Below, piece by piece: positions 59,608 through 64,000 of a DNA stretch of 64,000 nt. The stretch's first letter is position 1. Each line of letters starts with the position of its first letter. The DNA is from Paenibacillus sp. UNC499MF (GTDB taxonomy: Bacteria; Bacillota; Bacilli; Paenibacillales; NBRC-103111). Location: assembly GCF_900107975.1 (NCBI RefSeq), contig NZ_FNVF01000002.1, forward strand, positions 201,178 through 265,177, written 5' to 3'. The notes beneath the pieces were generated by a model. That model saw only the letters and a program-made list of their open reading frames with translations, did not search any database and had not been told where the DNA came from. Position numbers and translations under genes: made by a program.

Positions 59608-60633
59608 ATGGATAAGAGACACCTGCTTCCTGTCGTGGAGTCGCCGGGTTTTGAAACCGAATGCTATCACAACATCCGGCTCAGCCTTCTGCTTGCGCAT
59701 GCCGGGTCGCTGCCCTGGTATCACAGCCATTTTATGAACCTGACTCTCAAATCGACGGGGGCCGACCTGTTTCCCGTGGTCCGCTTTGAAGAGCATCTCG
59801 ACGTCTACTCGGAAGTTCTTGAAGAGACGCCTCTGGTCCGATGCGGGGACTGGGTGGAGACGGCAAGGAATACGCTGGGCGAAGGCCGTTATATGATCGT
59901 GTATTTTAACTGGAGAAATATTCCCTGCTCCCGCTATTACAACAAGCAGGATATGTTTCATGAAGCGCTGGTGTACGGCTTCGACGACGAGCGCGCAGTT
60001 TTCCACTTTCTCGCTTTCGATGTGAACGGCAAAGGATACGGCAGCTCGGAAGTCTCTTACGGCTTGTTCGGCCGGGAAATGACAAGACTGGCGGCTGAAG
60101 ATTTGCATGCCCAGCGCTGGTTTGCTTTCTACGGGTTTCCCGCATCGGTTATCCGGCTCAAAGACGGGCCGGCGTCCCGTCCCGATACCCGGAACATGTA
60201 TTTTGCCCTGGAGAGGGGCAGGGTCCGGGGGAACGGCTCGCAGGATGAGACATTTGCGATGGGCCATTACGTCAACGAGTATTTGTCCGTCTATTTCCGG
60301 CAGCTTGCGGAGGGAAGACCTCTTCAGGCCAAGGAATTCATTTACTGGAACATTATCGTTCATAAAATGATTCTCCACAAAAGCCTGATGCTGCAAAGGG
60401 TTGTTTATCTTCAGTCCGGAACGGATTCCGGGCAACTGGACCTGCTGAAAAATTTGTATATCAAGGCCAAAACGGAGATGGACCGGGTCAAGTGGACGAG
60501 CATCAAATATCAGCGGACGAAAGCGTCCGTATATCTGCATCAGCTTTCGGATCATTTCCAAACCCTGTACGAGCTTGAAAAACGGGCCTCCGCCATGCTG
60601 ATGGAATTTCTCACGCTGTCCCATTTGAAATGA
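59608..60633 (+). CDS. BtrH-like acyltransferase 2
   Basis: A 341-residue protein of the BtrH type. Seen: candidate Cys19 (FETECYHNIRLSLL), FHEALVYGFDDERAVFHFLAFDVNG providing His and Asp, then a helical second half. BtrH takes an aminoacyl group from a carrier protein to a sugar; here the partner carrier protein (60659) and its loading ligase (58307) lie on both sides, supporting the same job. ATG directly follows the ligase stop. A distant relative lies at 29284. Confidence 0.72.
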   Translation: MDKRHLLPVVESPGFETECYHNIRLSLLLAHAGSLPWYHSHFMNLTLKSTGADLFPVVRFEEHLDVYSEVLEETPLVRCGDWVETARNTLGEGRYMIVYFNWRNIPCSRYYNKQDMFHEALVYGFDDERAVFHFLAFDVNGKGYGSSEVSYGLFGREMTRLAAEDLHAQRWFAFYGFPASVIRLKDGPASRPDTRNMYFALERGRVRGNGSQDETFAMGHYVNEYLSVYFRQLAEGRPLQAKEFIYWNIIVHKMILHKSLMLQRVVYLQSGTDSGQLDLLKNLYIKAKTEMDRVKWTSIKYQRTKASVYLHQLSDHFQTLYELEKRASAMLMEFLTLSHLK

Positions 60634-60658
60634 AAATCTGAATCGTCGAGGTGTAAGC

Positions 60659-60910
60659 ATGAACCAAACGGCTATGGAAGCTGTGATTATCGAACATGTG
60701 AAACAGATTTTGCCCCAGCAGATCGAGATTGAGCCGACCACCAAGCTTCTCGAAACGGGAATCGACTCCATGAGTTTTATCCGGCTTGTGGTTTTGCTGG
60801 AGGAAGCCTTCAACATCGTGATCGAGGACGAAGAGATTCTTCTAGAGAATTTTACCAGTGTGGAGACGATCCGGAACCTTATTCAGAAATGTCTGGACGG
60901 CAAAGGGTGA
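60659..60910 (+). CDS. Stand-alone acyl/aminoacyl carrier protein
   Basis: An 83-residue carrier protein. Seen: the phosphopantetheine attachment motif around Ser37 (ETGIDSMSFIRLVVLLEEAF) and a typical four-helix pattern with acidic helix II. It is small and free-standing, as in aminoacyl carrier systems. Position between BtrH-like and unknown genes and the SerRS-like ligase indicates that it carries an amino acid. The cluster AcpS (32683) should attach its cofactor. Confidence 0.93.
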   Translation: MNQTAMEAVIIEHVKQILPQQIEIEPTTKLLETGIDSMSFIRLVVLLEEAFNIVIEDEEILLENFTSVETIRNLIQKCLDGKG

Positions 60911-61039
60911 ACCGAGCGGAACGCACGCCAACAGAAGACGAACAGGTCATGGTCAAAAGCAGAGTAACGGGCTGGGGGATATGAGATAGTAAAAGTACCC
61001 CGGGGAAACAAAAAAACAGCCACTCAAGGAGGCAAAACC

Positions 61040-61573
61040 ATGAAAACCGCATCGTCCAAAAAGAACGCCAAGCAAGTCACCATGACACTGGAGAACTCCA
61101 ACAGTAAAACTTATCTGGAGCTGCTGGACGGACGTTCCGAAGAGCTTCAATTCACTCAGGTAGCACCGACCGAGTTTACCGTCAACGATTCCGAATTCAG
61201 TCTGAAATCGGGCATCAATGTGGAACTGGGCATCAAAAACGTCGATCTTGTCGCGACTTCGAGCGTGATCTGGCCGGGACAAACCATCCGCGTCCGCGGT
61301 GGTCTGCACGGTCAAGGCGCCGCCATGAAAGCCCAAGCCACAATCCCGTTCAACAAAAAAATGACGGACGGCGTTCAAGGCGAGTCCTGGCTGTACTGGG
61401 TTATCGAAACTCCGGAAGGCGAGTTCCACAACAAGCAGGCGATTCACATGAAAGGCACCTTGAAAGGTCTGCCTCCGAAAAACGCGACGTTCTATTCGGA
61501 CAGTGTCACTCCGCTGTTTGACAGCGAAGACAATCAAGTGGGAACCGTGTACGGCTGCCTGCAATCCAACTAA
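61040..61573 (+). CDS. Beta-rich 177-residue protein of unknown function
   Basis: A soluble protein with no signal peptide or membrane segment, made of alternating hydrophobic/polar strands (KQVTMTLENSNSKTYLELL, VELGIKNVDLVAT, IRVRGGLHGQG, SWLYWVIETPEGEFH). No family recognised. AAGGAGGCAAAACC precedes the ATG, among the strongest ribosome binding sites here, and a terminator follows, so it may be abundant. One Cys near the end. A binding or protective protein is possible; nothing is shown. Confidence 0.65.
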   Translation: MKTASSKKNAKQVTMTLENSNSKTYLELLDGRSEELQFTQVAPTEFTVNDSEFSLKSGINVELGIKNVDLVATSSVIWPGQTIRVRGGLHGQGAAMKAQATIPFNKKMTDGVQGESWLYWVIETPEGEFHNKQAIHMKGTLKGLPPKNATFYSDSVTPLFDSEDNQVGTVYGCLQSN

Positions 61574-61587
61574 TTCAACGGTCAACG

Positions 61588-61617
61588 GAGGGGTCATTAA
61601 CACGGGCCCCTCTTTCT
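61588..61617 (+). terminator. Likely terminator after the 177-residue protein gene
   Basis: GAGGGG (61588-61593) pairs with CCCCTC (61607-61612) with a 13-base loop, then TTTCTT. Moderate strength, so read-through into the FAD gene is possible. Confidence 0.55.
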
Positions 61618-61651
61618 TACTTGAAAAATGCCGTACGAGAAGGAGGATGCG

Positions 61652-62818
61652 ATGTACGACGTGATTATCGTGGGCGCGAGATGCGCCGGAGCTTCGCTCG
61701 CCGCCTTCCTGGGGAGGCTCGGTCACACGGTTTTGCTGGTCGATCAATTTCCGTATCCGAACGCGACAACGTCAACCCACATTCTGGGCGAGAGCGACGT
61801 TTACGAGAGGCTCGGAATTCTCGGGAAAATGGAGTCTGCCGGAGCGCCTCTCCTGACACGGATGCGGGTCGATTTGGAAGGAACTCTTTTCGAATCGGAT
61901 ATTACGGTAACGAAAAGGGCTCTGGGACTCCGCCGAGAGCTGCTGGACCCTCTGCTTCTGCAAAGCGCGGCCCGGCACCGGCACGTTGAAGTGCGGCTTA
62001 ACACCAGAGTGACGAAGATTTTACTGGAGAACGGACGAGCCGCAGGCATCGAATGCCGGAGGAAGGACGGGCGGCTTCAGCGTTTCGCCGGAAAGGCCGT
62101 AATCGGTGCGGACGGGCGGTATTCGGCGGTAGCCAAGGGGGTTCGTGCCCCATTGGAGGCAGAAACGGAGCGGCCGCTGCACGGGGTTGCTTACGCGTAT
62201 TTGTCCGGCGTGCACGGGCTGCCCGTTCCGGCGGTCGAGTGGTACTGGAAGGGTTCGTCCGTCGTCCTGTGCAATCCGATCGACGGGTTGATGCACTGCG
62301 CAGCCATCATGTATCCCCCGGAGGAACAGGAGTTCATGACCCGCCCGGGACAAGAAGAATTTATGGGAAGGCTGCGTGAAATCCGTACTCTGGCGCCGAG
62401 GCTGGCCGATAGCGGAATGGAAGGAAGCGTCAGAGGAATTCCCCCGGGCAAAAGCTTTATCCGTAAAGCTTACGGCAGCGGATGGGCACTGGCGGGGGAC
62501 GCGGGAGCTTTTCTGCACCCGGTAGCCGGCGTCGGGATCGACAACGCCGTATGCACGGCCGAAATCCTGGCGGAAGAGCTGCATGCTTTTTTCACGGGCG
62601 CGAAAGATTGGGAAGAAGCGATGCGAAGCTACGAAGAGCAGCGCAACAACAGGATTTATCCGCAGTACCGGCATTCGCTGGCCACGCTGGAAATGGCGGG
62701 CGAGCCCTTTACGGAAACGTCGGCCGGTGCACTGAAGATGCTGGCGACTTTCCCGAGTCTGGTCAAGAAAACCGGCATGCAGGCGGAAGCCGTCATTTCA
62801 TTTTTATCTGGAGGCTAA
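61652..62818 (+). CDS. FAD-dependent oxidoreductase/monooxygenase
   Basis: A 388-residue flavoprotein of the PHBH/geranylgeranyl-reductase type. Seen: DVIIVGARCAGASLAAFLGRLGHTVLLVD (dinucleotide fold, quoted by parts: VGARCAG, GASLA), GADGRYSAV and GWALAGDAGAFLHPVAGVGI, the second FAD motif. It probably hydroxylates or reduces a small molecule. ATG 61652 fits AAGGAGG with proper spacing better than ATG 61628. Followed by the SRPBCC-PDZ gene after four bases, so co-expressed. Confidence 0.92.
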   Translation: MYDVIIVGARCAGASLAAFLGRLGHTVLLVDQFPYPNATTSTHILGESDVYERLGILGKMESAGAPLLTRMRVDLEGTLFESDITVTKRALGLRRELLDPLLLQSAARHRHVEVRLNTRVTKILLENGRAAGIECRRKDGRLQRFAGKAVIGADGRYSAVAKGVRAPLEAETERPLHGVAYAYLSGVHGLPVPAVEWYWKGSSVVLCNPIDGLMHCAAIMYPPEEQEFMTRPGQEEFMGRLREIRTLAPRLADSGMEGSVRGIPPGKSFIRKAYGSGWALAGDAGAFLHPVAGVGIDNAVCTAEILAEELHAFFTGAKDWEEAMRSYEEQRNNRIYPQYRHSLATLEMAGEPFTETSAGALKMLATFPSLVKKTGMQAEAVISFLSGG

Positions 62819-62822
62819 AGTC

Positions 62823-63830
62823 ATGATTGAATATCCAACGGACCGTACGCGAAATATCACTTATCTGGAAGCCGCCCCGGAGCAAGTATGGTGGTCGGTC
62901 GCGACGACGGAAGGGACGAATACGTATCTGACCTACTCTTCGTCCACGACAGGCGATCCCTCTCTGCCGAAGGCGGGGGATGTCTACACGCTCAATTACG
63001 GCGACATCGAGAACCAGTCTGTCGTCGTGGAGAGCATACCCGGCCGGCGTTTCGTCCTGTCGGACGCTTATCAATCCCTGGCACCCGACGGAAAAGCGGA
63101 GACGTTTTACGTGAACACGTCTTTTGACCTCGAGCCGTCGGGAGGGTTTGTGAAATTGAGTCTGCAGGTGCAGGGATTCGCCGATGACACGTACGGGCAG
63201 TGGCTTCGTGAGTGTCTGGAAATGGGCTGGCGGCGGTCTTTGATGAATTTGAAGTCGGTACTCGAATTGGGCCTGGATCTGCGGACGGAATTATTCAGTT
63301 ATCCCCGGCTCGGCGTAACGAACTGCACGGTGAACAAGGAGCAGAGCAGGGAATCCGGAGTTTCCCCAGGGGGCGGGAATTATTTGCTGGAAGTGTTTCC
63401 GAACAGTCCCGCACAGAAAGCGGGGCTCCGTGCAAACGACGTCATCCTCGGCATCGGGGGACGGGCAACGGCGACTTACGGCGATTTTGTCCGTGTCATT
63501 TCGTCTTATTCCGGTAAAAAGGGGCCCGTATCGGTCAGATTCAGCCGCAATGGCAGACAGCATGAAACGACAGTCCGGCTGTCTGTCGAAGAGCAGTTTA
63601 CCGGCTTGAATAAGGAGAGCCTCTCCCTGGAGGAAATTAAAAAGAGGCGCGAGCTTATCGCGAAAAGCCGGTCGGCATCCGGAGCGATCTGGTCGGGAGC
63701 GGAAAATTGTGAAACAGGGGAGTCTGGAGCCAGAGAAACAAAGGAAACCAGAGACACCAGAGACACCAGAGACACCAGAGACACCGGAGAAACTGGAGAG
63801 TCGGGAGAGTCGGGAGAATCCGGAGCTTAA
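62823..63830 (+). CDS. SRPBCC (AHSA1-like)-PDZ fusion protein 2, repeat tail
   Basis: A 335-residue protein with the same order as 20901-21773: SRPBCC part (YLEAAPEQVWWSVATTEGTNTYL), a matching late helix GWRRSLMNLKSVLELGLDL, a PDZ part (YLLEVFPNSPAQKAGLRANDVILGIGG, TYGDFVRVISSY) and EEQFTGLNKESLSLEEI. It has an added acidic/basic C-terminal tail of about 45 residues (RDT and GES repeats encoded by 9-bp DNA repeats) absent in the paralogue. Co-expressed with the FAD enzyme. The paired occurrence at both ends suggests a structural or chaperone role for the pathway. Confidence 0.85.
   Translation: MIEYPTDRTRNITYLEAAPEQVWWSVATTEGTNTYLTYSSSTTGDPSLPKAGDVYTLNYGDIENQSVVVESIPGRRFVLSDAYQSLAPDGKAETFYVNTSFDLEPSGGFVKLSLQVQGFADDTYGQWLRECLEMGWRRSLMNLKSVLELGLDLRTELFSYPRLGVTNCTVNKEQSRESGVSPGGGNYLLEVFPNSPAQKAGLRANDVILGIGGRATATYGDFVRVISSYSGKKGPVSVRFSRNGRQHETTVRLSVEEQFTGLNKESLSLEEIKKRRELIAKSRSASGAIWSGAENCETGESGARETKETRDTRDTRDTRDTGETGESGESGESGA
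63751..63828 (+). repeat. In-frame 9-bp repeats in SRPBCC-PDZ 2 tail
   Basis: About four copies of AGACACCAG (63752-63787) encode Arg-Asp-Thr, followed by GAGTCGGGA-type copies encoding Gly-Glu-Ser. Copy-number change keeps the frame and would alter only tail length. Confidence 0.88.
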
Positions 63831-63854
63831 CGAACGAAAGGAGCGTGGATCGAC

Positions 63855-64000
63855 ATGACCGGGGAAGACTGGAGCACGCCTGCCGGGCTGAACAGCGAGT
63901 ACATCCTTACGGACGAGCAGATTAGCCGCTACCGCAGGGACGGGCATGCCTACCTGGAAAAAGTCTGCTCGGCGGAGGAAGTAAAAGCTTACCGCCGGGC
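63855..64000 (+). CDS. PhyH-type oxygenase 4, 3' end outside window
   Basis: First 48 codons of a gene cut by the window end. ATG 63855 with AAAGGAGC upstream. The start ILTDEQISRYRRDGHAYLEKV and the following AEEVKAYRR match the N-terminus of oxygenase 1 (LTPEQIRYFRDNGHIYLKQV), so it is the fourth PhyH-type enzyme of the cluster. Iron ligands lie beyond the window. The cluster therefore continues rightward. Confidence 0.82.
   Translation, partial: MTGEDWSTPAGLNSEYILTDEQISRYRRDGHAYLEKVCSAEEVKAYRR

Noticed and set aside
60659-60910. Part of a polyketide or NRPS assembly line
   Set aside because: No condensation, adenylation or ketosynthase domains exist in the window; the carrier protein is free-standing and sits beside a SerRS-like ligase.

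Overview
The window looks like the chromosome of a spore-forming Gram-positive of the Paenibacillus type. It is GC-rich by eye, with strong AGGAGG-type ribosome binding sites, a GbsR-regulated OpuA glycine-betaine importer, a large membrane-anchored AraC regulator and compact operons joined by ATGA or TGATG overlaps. No rRNA, tRNA, CRISPR array, transposase or phage gene was found.

Region 1 (1-12423) is one rightward gene set: a large tubulin-like GTPase (cut by the window start), an 851-residue partner, a membrane von Willebrand A protein, a beta-rich protein, a zinc-ribbon GTPase and a membrane-anchored protein with a GAP1-like N-terminus. Such sets are regarded as GTPase-centred conflict or stress systems. 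A non-coding array of 10-bp repeats separates the first two genes.

Region 2 (12447-20900) is housekeeping and stress: a YdeI/DUF1801 protein, the leftward opuAA-opuAB-opuAC operon ending in a TIR-like gene, a divergent gbsR, a small Ala/Glu-rich helical protein with a shared palindrome at its promoter, and a membrane AraC regulator.

Region 3 (20901-64000, continuing beyond the window) is a large biosynthetic cluster I cannot match to a described product. It combines (a) four short peptides with a shared hydrophobic leader, variable middle and related C-terminus, next to an M3 oligopeptidase; (b) heptose activation (GmhA, PfkB-type kinase, HldC-type nucleotidyltransferase) with GT9, GT1, GT2 and a possible fourth glycosyltransferase, plus a capsule-type HAD/nucleotidyltransferase/kinase set; (c) four NodU/CmcH carbamoyltransferases of two subtypes; (d) four PhyH-type Fe(II)/2-oxoglutarate oxygenases and one FAD oxidoreductase; (e) a SerRS-like amino acid:carrier-protein ligase, a stand-alone carrier protein, an AcpS and two BtrH-like acyltransferases; (f) two complete heterodimeric ABC exporters; and (g) two SRPBCC-PDZ fusions near the two ends.

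The peptide genes share a promoter layout (GCCGAG, exactly 20 bp, TATACT), seen again with 21 bp before the GT2 operon and, more weakly, before a PhyH gene. Conserved AAGAGATAAGC hairpins follow the peptide genes. My inference is a co-regulated, exported, multiply carbamoylated and aminoacylated heptose-containing glycoconjugate, possibly on a ribosomal peptide. The sequence supports the parts; the product is a hypothesis.
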